A stretch of DNA of 64,000 nt from contig OZ038323.1 in assembly GCA_964035795.1 (NCBI GenBank), forward strand, positions 2,624,744 to 2,688,743. Direction: 5' to 3'. The position numbers and the translations under genes were made by a program. The notes under the pieces were generated by a model. The model saw nothing but the letters and a program-made list of their open reading frames with translations, did not search any database and was not told where the DNA came from. How positions within the stretch are numbered: position 1 is the stretch's first letter; every line of letters starts with the position of its first letter. Shown here piece after piece: positions 47,601 to 60,165 of this stretch. Origin of the DNA: Pterobdella sp. o SKG-2022. Lineage: Eukaryota > Annelida > Clitellata > Hirudinida > Piscicolidae.

Positions 47601-50300
47601 ACCTCATGTAAATATATACTTATGCTAGATAAAAAAATGGGTTTGATTAAATATTGGTTTGAATAAGGTTTGGACTTGAAAACTATCAACTTAATGTTTC
47701 TATGTATTTCAACTTTCAAATCTCAATTTTCGTTGTTCCCATCAATATTGTACTAGAACTTATGTAGTTTGGTCTGCTTTTTCATGATTCGTAACCTTTA
47801 GCTTACAATTTTATGATCAAACGACAATAATGTATAAAGGCTTGTGCTCAAAGACATGATCCCTTTATAATAAAATTTTTCTCTAAGAATATGAATATTA
47901 GTGGATTAGTAGTGGTTATATACTTGAAAATAAAAGATGCAAAAAAAGATCAAAACGTTCATAGTTGAGAAATATAAATGAATTGAAAACTGAATAAAAA
48001 ATCAAATAATAAAAATTTGGAAAAAAAACAAAATATTCGCTATAGATAGGCTATTAAATAAAAAACTCTATACAAAATCGTTAAAACAATTGAAGACGCA
48101 CCTAAAATCTTAAACTATTAGTAATAATGATAACGATAAGACAACATGGCAAAGATAAATACAAACGTAGATCAAAAATATAATAAAAAACTTCAAAGTC
48201 GAGATCTGAATCACGTTGGGTTCCAATTAGCTAATATCAAATGTACTAGAACCAGCTTAATGGTTTAGTTATGGACGGAGCTTTAGGTATGTAAAACTTT
48301 GTCTAATAATAATGAAGAACGTTCTAGTAACAAAAAGGTTTTTTGATTAAGGAACCGTTGTGTTCTTTTTGAAAATTTTTCTAATGAATAAAAAAATAAA
48401 CAAAGAAATTGCAAATCATTTATAAGACAAAAACCAGATCTCATGCAGTGATACTCCTACAAACTACGCCAGAAACTTTGAAATCGTTTGTCGTTTAAAT
48501 AAAAATTTTCAACAAAAAACAATATTTAAAACAGCTTGGAAAATCATTATTAAAAATTGAAAAAATATCTTATTTTGTGGAAAACAAAAGCCATGAAATA
48601 AAATTATAAATTTTGGGAAACTACCCTGTATAACAGGGAAACATTTGAAATATTGTCTGTGATTGATGACTTCAGTATATCTATCAGTAATATTTTTAAG
48701 CAGTGTTTCATCTTTTTATTTGATGTACAGGTTTCAATTAATTATGCTTAAAGCAATGTTGGTTTTTTGGTTTATTTTAAACATAAACTAAGTTATTGAA
48801 TTAAACCGCGGGGGTTTAATTTAAATAAATTTTGATTTAAATCGAATTATAAATAAATTTTCAAAAAAATTAATTTTTAAAAATGTTAATAAAATTGAAA
48901 CTTAAATAAACTTATAAAAAAATAAATCTGAAAAAAAATTTTTGAATTATTCCCGTAAAATTCAGAACCTCATAAATATTCATGGAGGTCTTTGGTTGTG
49001 TTCTTCATTGAAATGCAAGACCATCAAACTATGAAGTAAATTAAATAGAGCTGCTATTGAAAAAGTCAACTTCATTCAACATCTAACAATAGGTTTCAGA
49101 CCAAGTAACAATGAAATATTTTGAAGTTTTAAGTTATACCTGCAAACATTATGGAACAGTTTAACACAATGGTTATGTATGATATACGAAGCTTTGCGAT
49201 TGCTTGTGAAATAATATCTGAATGTGTTCATTTTTAAGTTAAGACACAAATTTTAATGACCATGTTCTTATTTAGTGGCTTGGATTTGGGAACTAAACCT
49301 TTTAGAAGAAACAAAATTAAAATTTGCCAAAAGAACAAACTCAGTTCCGGGAATCGTAAAAAACCAAATTTAACGGCATGAAATATTTTCGTTAAATAAA
49401 AACATTTTGATTTTGTGTTTTTCAATAAAATGCATATGAAACAAAGCTTAATTTTATTTTAAATTATTTATTTTTTATTTTTTTTTCCATCCATATTTAG
49501 CATCATCATAAGTTGAACCTGATCTTGACAATCATAACTGTTCAAAGCTCTAATTCATAAGATCAAGATGGACGTTTGTCGAAAAAACAAAATTAATTTT
49601 TAAAAACTATTTTTTTGCCAAAGAAGAGGCACTTTTACGGGAGCTAACGTTATGATTATGAGCATTATATGAGTAGGAATTTTTTAATTATTATGTTGAG
49701 CGATGCTATTGAGAAAATTTCAAATAATTTAATTATTTAATTTTAGAATATTTATTTAATCCTATAAATAAAATTTTTTTTCCCAATATCATCTAGTTTG
49801 CCTTAAAGATCAATTGTAAATTAAAGGGAATTATTTTTTTTAGAAAAAAATAGGAATATAATATTTCACAAATTTCAGCTTCAGATGATAATGAGCTCAA
49901 TTTGAAAAAGTAATTCAAATGTTGGAAAAAATTTTACCGTTGAAATAACGGCATTTTTATCACACTTTTCACATTCACGTTAATTAAATTTTAATGAATA
50001 AAATCCGGTATTGCTGAAAAATAATTTTTTATTGAATTTCAGTCGTTTAGAGATTCATTTGAAACCTCTTATTTGCATTTGTTTTTTAAAAATCAAATTA
50101 CCCCAATAATGATGATTTGGAGTTTTAAAGACTTGAAAAATAAATTCTTGAAAATTTTTGAACTGAAAAGCCGGCATCGATGGTGCACTATTGAAAGCTC
50201 AATAAGCCTACTGCGGCAAATAGAAGTTTAGTGTTTGATAAAATATAGTTGAAGTTATTTTTTTAGAAACATCTTATGTAGCTTTTTTTTAAATTAAATT
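44650..50300. other. Long AT-rich stretch, no gene recognised
   Basis: About 5.6 kb of A/T-rich DNA with frames of fewer than 70 codons. Near 45680–45712 cagcttacgtcatcaaggg resembles one arm of the fold-back family. No RNA gene, exon or transposon protein was recognised. Confidence 0.5.
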
Positions 50301-50303
50301 TTC

Positions 50304-50404
50304 TTGATTTTTATCGTAAAATGAAAAAGATTTTAGATAGATATACTTTTTTAAAAAACTAAAATTTTCGACAAATTCAACTTTGTCATAATTCATTAGT
50401 ATAT
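50304..50404 (+). repeat. Left arm of an inverted repeat around a LINE fragment
   Basis: The core at 50358–50404 (ctaaaattttcgacaaattc … ttagtatatt) matches the reverse complement of 51722–51768 with about two mismatches over 47 bases. attttcttgattttta lies further out on both sides. A third, more diverged copy is at 1219–1270 in the first gene. Confidence 0.8.
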
Positions 50405-50461
50405 TTTAAGATCTTTTAATTGAAAAAAAAAATAACAATACAAACTTCAAAATAAAACTAC

Positions 50462-51541
50462 ACTTAAAAGAAAGAGGAAGGAGAGCGGAAACAGGAAAGA
50501 ATGCTGGTAGCATTGCCACGGACAATTGCCAAGGATATCTTCTGGCGCAACCAGACTGCCTGAAAAGGATCCCCAGACAACTCGATAACTTTTTTACCTA
50601 ACTTTTCAACAAAGCTGCTAGTTGAAGGTCTGCAGCAGCCCGTTGTCTCGAATGCAACGGGTTGAAAATGGAAGTGGCCCACCATGCCTTGATATTTCCG
50701 CAGATTTGGCACTGCAACCCTACTCGATGGAGCTTGCGATAATGTGCGATTTGGAGAAAGCGTCGACAACTGTTGCGTCCTAAGCCAAGCATTTTCCATG
50801 CTCGAGCCCTAATGGTTCAAGGATGCTTGGCAAGCCGATCTTCTCCAGGCATTTCTTCATTATGAAGTTGATCTCGGCGTGTCTAGGAAGTCTGCCTTTG
50901 TTCAGTCGACACGAAAGGCCATGGTAACCTTTCGTGTCCATCCTTACACCAAACTTGCAAAGGCATGTTGGGGCACCAAAAATATTAGTCCCTATTCGAA
51001 GCGCAACCGCCACCCGAAGCTTCTCTACACCTAAAAATTTTCCTAAAACTGGAATTAGTACAGCTTCTGACCACGCGGCGGAGTGTACCGACTTAGCAGC
51101 AAGAAGACGACAACGGTCTCACTGGTCTGCGTCTACAAGCGAATCGTTGAGAGCGACCTCGCACAAAAGATCATCCCATTTCCGTTGGTTTCCCAAAAGA
51201 TCCAATGACGCAACATTGCAATCTTTCTTCCACAATTCTCTAGCTGAAACAGGTCACGATCACTTCGCTGAAGATCATCAGACGCGAGAGCGTCGGGAAC
51301 AGATGAAAGGACAAGCCGAACGAGACTCGAGGATGCATATGAGAAAGAAGTGAAGCATAGCAATGATAGGGCTTGCGTTGATTTAAAAGCTAGACCACTG
51401 AAACGGTTTGGAAGAGATACTTGCTTCCAGCTCTTGTCGGACAGAGAGACATTGGAAATGAACGAGAGAGCAGCACGAATGATAGAGTCGAATTCCAATA
51501 ATATCATGGGCTCAATGAAAGTAGGAAACGTTCAAAGAATA
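50462..51541 (-). mobile_element. Retrotransposon polyprotein C-terminal fragment with Cys/His motif
   Basis: Minus strand, three broken frames in order: 51507–51133 (RAALSFISNVSLSDKSWKQV, LPNRFSGLAFKS), 51013–50780 (VALRIGTNIFGAPTCLCKFG, YHGLSCRLNKGRLPRHAEIN, ILEPLGLEHGK) and 50799–50464 (FHFQPVAFETTGC, FVEKLGKKVIELSGDP, LRQKISLAIVRGNATSIL). This order matches the C-terminal region of a family of invertebrate reverse-transcriptase proteins: a C-x-C…H-x4-C motif, then a segment that in intact members carries a nuclease-like domain. The RT core is missing. GC content stands out sharply from the flanks. Confidence 0.75.
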
Positions 51542-51548
51542 TAAGCCA

Positions 51549-51582
<34 letters not shown>

Positions 51583-51721
51583 GTATATTATTTTTAAAAA
51601 TTCAGTATTATTTATATTAATATGAAAACATAGATTAAATAATCTTGTAATAACTAATTTCTATTGAAACCCTTCATCTATGTTTTCATAGTGATATAAA
51701 TAAAACTGCATTTTAAAAAAT

Positions 51722-51818
51722 AATATACTAAGGAATTATGACAAAGTTGTATTTGTCGAAAATTTTAGTTTTTTGAATAAAAATCAAGAAAATAGTCGAA
51801 GTTACTTATAACTTTTGA
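51722..51818 (-). repeat. Right arm of an inverted repeat around a LINE fragment
   Basis: Reverse-complement partner of 50304–50404. A smaller stem-loop (atgaaaacatagat at 51620 with atctatgttttcat at 51676) lies just inside it. Confidence 0.8.
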
Positions 51819-53350
51819 GTTTTGAAAATTTCTAAATACCCACTCAAACTTAGAGAATTTAATTTTGATTGTGTTTGACAATATTCTTCAACGTGAGTTT
51901 TTATATTTTTTTGAGTTTCAAATGTATTCACATGAAATTTTTTATTTTTAAATAATTTTAAAAATAATAACATCTAATCATATCATCAAAATTTGAAACC
52001 AGCTAAATAACCGAAGTTTTGATATTTTCTCACAATCATTGTACTGAAAAGTGGTCATTTTTCGATAAAAATTCTAAATAATATTCAATTCAAGAAGTAA
52101 TATTTTTTGGAACATAGATAAAAAAAAATAACTATTGTAGAAGATTTTAGCTAAAAATAACTGAAGTCACGACAATGTCTTTCAAAAAATTTTTTGTAAA
52201 ATATAGGATATAATGCTTATTGAAAACATAATTCATTTTTAGTTATTTTTCGGTTATTTTAGTCAAAGTTTTAAAATTATTTAAATATTTTTCTCTCTAG
52301 CTCTAAGTCAACTCCGTCTTATAACTATGTTTGATAACAGCCCATGAATACATGGATATTACTACCACAGCAAAAAAAACATTGAATCACAAAAAAGTCA
52401 TTGTTGCTAAAAAACTGGAGTCCCAGCACTATGCTATCTTTGAGTACTATGCACCCAAACTTAAATTGAAGAATTTCTGAGAAAAAAGACCCAAATGTGA
52501 TATAAATGTGGAAACAACTGAAATAGGCGTTTTTAGTCTTGTGAACTTTTCAAAGATTTTTATGACAGTATTGGAATAAAACTTCATTGTGGAAATGGAA
52601 ACGTGAAGGGACCGTTTTATTTGATTCGAAACTGACCTTAAAAATAAAATCGTTAACACAATTTTTTTATTCGACCTTTGAAAGTGTTATCATTTTATAG
52701 AGCATTTTATACATTACGGGCATTCAGCTATGAAATACAAATATGAATAGTTATTACGAACAATGCCTCCTTTTCATTATTTGTTTTTTATAACTTATTT
52801 TTTTGTGGCATTAGACAATATTGCAGGCTCTTTGCATTAAGTAAGTCTTATTTTGCTTGCCGTCTTATAAATATGAACCGAGCAATAAAAAACTCGATTA
52901 TCTGCCCACTTTTTTTCACAAACACAATTAAAAGTATAATTTGATAAATAAAAAACTCTACCAAAGAATTATTCTTGGTTTTTCATAAAAGAATTTTTTC
53001 GAAATATTAAAAAACAATTAAATAACCTATATTTTTGTCGTGTATACTACAGGAAAAAAGGATGCGTTTTCAACAACGTAAAATCATGAATAAAGAATGG
53101 AAAACGGAATAAAAGATACTGTATTTATGGTCATATTTTTAATTAACCTAATTACAGTAAAGCTCTGTGAAACCTATAAAGTACGCGTCAAAAGCCTAAT
53201 TCAGAGCTACCTGTAATGAATTCATTAGAACCATAGTATTTTAACAGTACTGTTTAGAACAGTATTTTAAATTAATATTTAAAAATCAACTATACCATAT
53301 ACAAACGGTTGACAATGCATTGTGTCACAACGTGAGTATTGTATAGATAA
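51819..53350. other. AT-rich stretch, no gene recognised
   Basis: A/T runs and short frames only; nothing identifiable on either strand. Confidence 0.45.
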
Positions 53351-53354
53351 AGGA

Positions 53355-53465
53355 AAATTATTTTGGCAAGTATACGACTCGCAACACTAGAGTCATGCGC
53401 GTTCATTGCTCTAAAGAATATAAGGCCGTAACCAACGACTGAGCCTCCAAAGCATGAGCAGAAAT
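53355..53465 (-). mobile_element. Possible tRNA-derived SINE
   Basis: Minus strand: tttggaggctcagtcgttgg resembles a D arm/A box, and gtgttgcgagtcgtatac a decayed T arm. A 20-base match to 5322–5342 supports a repeat family. Confidence 0.4.
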
Positions 53466-54660
53466 GTCTAAAACAACCATAAGTTTCAAACAAGGTTGAT
53501 TTCTTTTTCTTAAAAATAAATTAACTTCTGAAATCTTATTTTGTTTTTGTTAGAGCTCGAAAGCATTCAGAGGTAATTCTTTGTAATTTTCACAATTTAC
53601 AATCGAATTTTGTGATGAAAATATTTTCGCATAATGAATTTTTCTTCTTTTACTAGTTGAAGCACAAATAAAGTTTTGAAATCCTCTTTCGATTTTCACA
53701 CAAAACAAGCTTTTTATTTAGAAAAAAATAAATATTATTTTGTATTTTGTTTTTTTTTTTAAATTTTTGCTGAAACTTTTTTAACTTGATTACTCATTTA
53801 TTATAATTTAAATATTTTTTTTTAATTAACACGAAATTAACGAAGTTTTAAGTATTTTTTAAATTTTAATGAAAAAACTTAAATTTTTTTATGGATGTTT
53901 GAAAGAAAGTGTGAAAATAAGAAAAAAGATCGATTTTTGTTATGTTGAAGCGAATAAAAATAATACTAATAACTCTAAACGTTGAATTTATCTTGTTGAA
54001 AAAACAATTATGGAGTCAAGGATTGAAAAAAGTTAACGCTCTGAGAAACATGTCAATTTCACAACCTAAGCACTTAATTAAGATACGATACTGGTCGACT
54101 TAGTTACTTTTTTTATAATCAAGTTAAAAGAATGAATGAAACATACACAAATATTTGATGCAATTTTGATTATGTTTTTATGCAAACATGAAAGGATCAT
54201 CGGTTAATTTAATTTTACTTTTCTAGTTTTATAAAAACTATAATTATTTCAATAAAAATAATTAAAATACCCGAATAATTAAAATATTTGAGTGATTTCT
54301 GATGCTGAACAAAATGATTCATCAAAGTGCTTAGCTTTTATCTTAAACATTGAAGAAAACCTACGAATATGATTATAGTGTTTTGAGCTTCAAAAGTTTT
54401 TGAACCAGATACACACATTTTGAAGGATTTCAATCTGCCCAGGTTGAAGAGGAATTTTGAAGAATTTTTTTGCATTTCAGAAATGAAATGTTTGAAATTT
54501 ATATTAGCTTCTAATTTGTTTTAACTTAGAATAACATCGAGAAGTTTATGATGAGAGGGTTTCTTCAGTTAAATTTGAAATTATACATGCCTTGTTAAAT
54601 TAATCACAAAAAGAACTTTTTATTTTTTTCAAATACTTTCAAAAAAGTGTTTATAAATAT
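53466..54660. other. AT-rich stretch upstream of the GPCR exons
   Basis: No exon with an N-terminal or signal-peptide reading was recognised, although 5' exons of the GPCR could lie here. Confidence 0.4.
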
Positions 54661-54671
54661 CATTGAGATGA

Positions 54672-54780
54672 GAAAATAAATAGATAAACAGAAAGCTAGA
54701 TAGACAGATAGCTATATGGATAGATAGACAGATAGCTAGATAGATAGATAGACAGACATAGCTAAATAGACAAATAGCTA
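54672..54780. repeat. Degenerate (GATA)n tract
   Basis: Mixed gatagaca, gatagcta and gatagata units, directly before the CA-rich acceptor of the first GPCR exon. Confidence 0.85.
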
Positions 54781-54805
54781 TACAAACATACAAACAAACC
54801 AACAG

Positions 54806-55969
54806 ACAAGACAGAGATGAAAAGCATAATGTTACTGGAACAGGGCAGACGCATGGAACTTGTACAGGGAATTTTGTGCCCCTCATTAGCTTTCCTAATC
54901 TTTTTTGCTAACTCCGTTGTTTGCCTCGTTCTCACTTCTAAGGTAAGATGTTTCAAAGGTCAACTTGCTAGCTGTTTAACTTAGAATTCTTCAATTGTGT
55001 TTTTACTTCTGTGGCTTTTTTTGGTTTTGCAAGAAGTTTGTTTTGTATATTTGTGTCTTTCCAAATTTATTTTGGCTGCTTTTATGTTTTATACTCTTTA
55101 AATTGAAATTTCTACAAAATATATTTTAGAAATAAATTTAAATAGACATTCTCATTGTTATGAACTATGTGGTACAATAATATAAAATTTAAATCCATTC
55201 TTAAAACCATTCTCAAAACGGATATGCTTAAATTTTAGGGACTAAAACTTTTAGCATTTTTAAAAGAAAACTATTAATTCACAAAAGACGATGCAGAGTC
55301 CTACTAACACCCTATTGGTTGCTATAGCTTTTTCGGACATTCTTACTGGCTGTATCCCTGTGCCTTTCCAGGTCACTGTCATCATTTAGTCACCTTTTTA
55401 TTTCATAATTTTAACCCTTATGGAGCTATCATAGTTTATTTTATTCCATTTAAACTCTCAGTAACTTTTAATATGTAGGTTTGAACTGGCGTGAATAAAA
55501 TAAGCCCAATTAAAATTGCTTTTCACAATTACTTCCATATAAAAACTTAAGTGCAAATTAAATGCGCAAACTAAAACCGAAACCTCTGCACGGCTATTAA
55601 AAAATACTAGTAAAAGATTTAAGTAATGATATAATAAAGATCTTAGTTGTTAACAGTTTACAATTATCGTTTTTGTCATCATCTATAACATAAAGAATTA
55701 AACCTTTGGTACTCTCAATTTTAAAACAGCCGTTAAAAGCTTTCAATGAAGTAAATAGGCTTTATCGTAAGATGAACACTCCCAAACGCTATAAAAATTA
55801 TGGGTTCATTATTTTTATTATTATTTCATTTATTGTTTTTATTTTTCATTATTTTTATTATTGTTTCACTGTTGCTATTATTTCTATAGTTATTATTTAT
55901 TTCTTCCTTCAAGGTGACTTTTTATTCTACGGATCGACATAAAGAGTGGCTACCTTACCACTGGTGTGG
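54806..55969 (+). CDS. Rhodopsin-family peptide GPCR, three exons (partial)
   Basis: Three exons join in phase 0: about 54806–54942, 55267–55371 and 55914–55969 (leaving phase 2). Exon A encodes TM1 (GILCPSLAFLIFFANSVVCL then VLTSK), with the conserved Asn of TM1 in FANSVV. Exon B gives intracellular loop 1 and TM2 (MQSPTNTLLVAIAFSDILTG, then PVPFQ), with the conserved TM2 Asp in FSD. Exon C gives extracellular loop 1 and the Cys at the top of TM3 (VTFYSTDRHKEWLPYHWCG). The pattern resembles invertebrate receptors of the FMRFamide, myosuppressin and sex-peptide-receptor group. The start is uncertain: an ATG at 54817 lies inside exon A and may be preceded by other exons. TM3–TM7 were not found up to the window end. 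The ligand is unknown. Confidence 0.7.
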
Positions 55970-58265
55970 GTGAGTAATGATGCTATAATAACAAAAACAA
56001 TAGAAATAATAATTTAGTTTGCAGAAACATTTCTTATTAACAATATTTAATTCAGCAAAAATTTTTTCAAAATAAAAAAAAATAAAAAAAAAAACGTTTG
56101 TTTAAAAGATTATCAAAAATTTCAGATAATCAAAATCTTATCATAACTCTTCCGCGAAATATTGAAATGGAATTAGATTTTTATATGAAATTAGCATAAA
56201 AATAAGATAATAAAATATTTGAATAATAAAAAACGTTGAATAAAAAACAATCGTGTGTTTAGTCTATGGCAATTTTTTTTGCTTAAAAAGTTTCATAATT
56301 GAAGTTATTACTTTTTTCCCAAAAAAAAAGTTTATTCAAAAAAACTTTCAAAATTTTAAAATAATTCCGAATATTTTTAACTAATTGAGTTTTAAGAAAA
56401 ATTAAAAGTTATTATTGTTCAAACTGAAACTTAGTTTTTGAGATTTTTCTTCTGCTTTTCCTTCCCTTTTTTTCTTTTTGACCAGTACAAATTATTATGA
56501 CTTAAACACACGGTTTTTTTTTGTTCAACGTTTTTTGATATTTCAATAATTATAAAAATAACAAAAATAATAATAATAATCAAAAAATAATAATGATATC
56601 AATAATAATTATGGTCTAGAAACTCCTGAAGTTGATGACACTATAAGCTTCTTTGTAATTGTATTGTAAAATCAAAATAATAAGAAACATAACAACAATA
56701 ATAATAAAAATAGAAATCATAAAAATAATAAAAAAAGGAATGATTTTTTTTCATTTAAAAAAGCATAATATTTCATGACTTCTCAAATCTCAAAATTTCA
56801 ATTAAAAGACTTAATACATTCTTATTAGTGAATTGTTCATTGTGAATCTAAAAGCTTGCAAGACAATGAACTCTCAGTAAAGTGGAATAGTTTGATACAA
56901 TCAATTGAGAAGCAAACAAAGTATTCATTCACTCATTAAGCGCGGAAAAAAGACTGAAAAATTAATTATTGTTTTGGTGAACTGCCTTATAATCTCCAAA
57001 GTGTTATTTGAAAATTAAAGAAGACTTTTGCTAATGTTTTCCCACAATAAGTGATTCATATGATTTTTCAAGCTTAACAAAGAAAGTCAAAGTGAAGATT
57101 TCTTAAAAATTTGACAAATGTTTTTAAGCTCTTCTCTAGACGAACTTAACTCCTCAAAGGTAGTGTACACATAAACTTGAAATTCAATAATCTCTGAGAC
57201 TGTAGTTTATGACGTTTAATTCTTAAATTTCATTAAATCGAAATATTAAAAATTTTTAAATTATTTTTTAGCCGCCATCTTTTTTTGTGTCGTTTGTCAT
57301 CTACCCTAGATTTGTAATGCATATCGTTTGAAGCCTTTGTAGTTCATCTTAGTGGGGTTCGACATAGTGTTTATTTGTTTTTTTTTGCTTTATTGATTTT
57401 TATTATAATTGTTATTATTGAGTTATTCTTTTATTTTGAGTTATTCTTTTATTTTGAATTATTCTTTTGATTTTAATATTATTTAGTTCTTTTTTGCTAC
57501 TATAGTCATTTTATCTTCAACTAATTGCCGTTTTTATATTATTTTTCATCAATACAATTATTTCCATTGCATTTCCTCTAAATTGCTTTTATTTTTTCGC
57601 AATTGACCCATTACTTCCCGTAATTCATCCGCAAATGTAATTTTTCATTTTTTGAACTTAAATATGTATTTAGTCAAATTATGAGCATTTATAAAAAAAA
57701 TTCAAAAAAGTGAATTTAAAATATTATTTTCACTGCTTCACATCATTTGTCTTAAAAATATACTTTATGTTTTTGAATATGCGTTGTTTTTTTTCACCAT
57801 TAAAATTATATAAATATTTTTATTTTTTATACATTTTTGACATATCATTCAAATCTTGTCATTATCCTAGCATCAGCTTTCAGCACAACTAGGATGGGAC
57901 CGTTTGAAGCCTTCCATGTAATAAGATATAGATAGGAATCGAAATTTGTTCACGTTTTATACAACGAAATAATTTAGCTCAAATATTTTTATATATATAA
58001 AATTTTCTTTTACTCAAAATGAAAACGAAGTGAAAGGAAATAATGGAACAAAAATACTAGTTTTTTTTTAAAAGTCATTGGTGAATCAAAAGTTCACTAT
58101 TACTATCATCTATGATATTCATATGTAAATTTATCGTAGATAGTTTATTTTCAAATTTTTAAAATATTATCTGTGATCTGAGCAAGTCAACTGACCTGAA
58201 GATGATGACCTTCGTATCAAATTTTAATGTTAGTCTTTGAGAACTCTTTTATGAAAAAGTCATAG
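55970..58265. other. AT-rich, presumed GPCR intron or intergenic
   Basis: Searched for a TM3 exon (an HTASIW- or DRY-like reading) on the plus strand without success. Only A/T runs and minor AAT repeats are evident. Confidence 0.4.
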
Positions 58266-58269
58266 GTTT

Positions 58270-58970
58270 CACTGACTTTGATGCATATTTCATGGTTTCA
58301 ACGGTAAAATGAATAAAGAATATTGCAAAAGACTCAAGCACAAACAGTTTTTTGCCCTAACACTCCAAGAAAAGATTGACCAACACCACTTTTTGGACCT
58401 TATTTGAATTCTATAAAATATGCTCTGGTTGAAAAGGTCAACACCTCCCATGTAATTTTTATGAATTGCTATAGAATTTGGCATAGTATATTGATTCAAG
58501 CTAAATTTATTTTATTCCAATTTGGTACAAGCGTTCGAAGACTATTTTTGTAGAGATTAGAAGCAACCATGACAGACTTGCTATCTCTCCCCTTGACAAC
58601 CGAGATGTTTTTGCTGAAAACTTCTTGTATATATCCTCGTTCCTTCATAATAGATGACAAAAAAGATGCGTTTACATTCTATTTTCTCTCAAAGTCCCTG
58701 TTGCACCAATTTTCTACATAAATAGTTTTCTAAACACTATATTGGGACCGGGGCCAAAACCTCTATCTGGAATTTTGGTTTGGTTTCCACAAGATAGTTC
58801 CAAGTGCAACAAAGATCCTTGTGAACATAAAGCACACAATTTATAACTCAACCTGGCATTTCTTTAATGAATTGTTTGTCATGCTGCTTACTGTAATATG
58901 GCACCATTAACTTATCAATGCTGGAAGGTTCTACGGACAACCATATTTTTAAAGAATTTCAGACATAAGT
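58270..58970 (-). mobile_element. piggyBac transposase remnant
   Basis: Minus strand, broken frames. Near 58940 a segment reads SIDKLMVPYYSKQHDKQFIK then EMP, like the piggyBac DES(M)-containing block but with Lys in place of the catalytic-region Glu. Near 58450 YMGGVDLFNQ, then YRIQIRSKKWCW, is the typical C-terminal block with its Asp. Frameshifts and stops separate them. I did not identify terminal repeats or TTAA target sites. Confidence 0.75.
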
Positions 58971-59099
58971 TCCAATATCCCTCATAAACTTTCGTTTTGT
59001 AAGCACACCTTGTTCAAGTGATCAAAAAGAAGACGTACTTTGTAAAATCTGTCATTGTCTATTTTTGAAATGTCGGCAAAACGCACTAGCCGCATCTTC

Positions 59100-59420
59100 T
59101 GATCAAACGTTTCCCTTCTCATGACTTGTTTTGTCGATGTTGAGTTTAAAGAAATTCTGTGAGAGCCAGGTATGTACTAAAGAGACGCATTTAGATATTT
59201 CTTCATAGGGATGATTGAGGATTGTCGTAAGAATGACGTCAGCTGCATATTGATGAAAAGTGATGTGATGTTTTTGAAAAATTTGGCTAAAGGGGAAGTT
59301 TAGATGACGCAAAGAAAAGGAACAAGTACAGACCCTTGTGGAAAACCAGTTGGAAAAGGCAAAATGGGCGAAGAAATTTTACCTACTTTGGTGAATTGAG
59401 AACGGTTTGTGAGTTATGAA
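59100..59420 (-). mobile_element. LINE reverse transcriptase fragment
   Basis: Minus strand fragments GFPQGSV and FHQYAADVILT correspond to PQGSVLGP and F.YADD of CR1/L2-like RT; the first catalytic Asp of the YADD box is changed to Ala. KLNIDKT follows, as in LINE RTs. It directly abuts the piggyBac remnant. Confidence 0.65.
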
Positions 59421-60165
59421 CTTAGCCAATTGAAACAATAAAAAAATAAGTATGAAAACAAAAATAGAAAAAAAAAAAAAACAATGAACAATCTTGATTA
59501 ATTTTAGCTTATATATACGACAATTCACTTTTAATAGAATTCATAGCTACATTTATATGCCTGGTTACAATCTTCGTTCCCAAAATTCTAACTGGACTAA
59601 TAACTTCTGCACCCGTTTTGAACCACCAATCAAGTCTTATATATGTTTTGAGAAATGTTACACATAGAAAAAAGTTTTCAATCGTTAAGAATGGAAAAGG
59701 CATAAACAAAATAGAATAAAACAAAACCTTCACAGACGAAGTTGTGAAAGCACAAAAAATAACTTATAAAAGTTGTGAAAAAATTCGAAAATACTAATTA
59801 AATGGAAAATATATTATATATAAATAATAATAATATCTGAAATTTATTTTAAAAAATAAATAAAACGAAATTAATAAGGATTTCATTACCATTTCATTAC
59901 CTTGCAAGCATGCGGTATTAATTGAAAACAAAAAAAGCTCAAATTATATTCATAAAAAATGACGACTCTGATCGGTATAGGTATAGGTTTTCATGTTCTC
60001 ATGGTATCGAGCAATAAAAGGTCATAAAAACATATGCTCAGAATCCAATGTAAAATGGTTTGCATAATGGAACAATTTACATAAAAAAAATGTTTGAGAT
60101 CAAAATATACAATAAATTTTTTACCACAGCTTTCTATTGTATTTGATAAAAATTACAAATCCACG
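59421..60165. other. AT-rich stretch, no gene recognised
   Basis: No coding, RNA or transposon signal was recognised apart from short A-runs. Confidence 0.4.
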
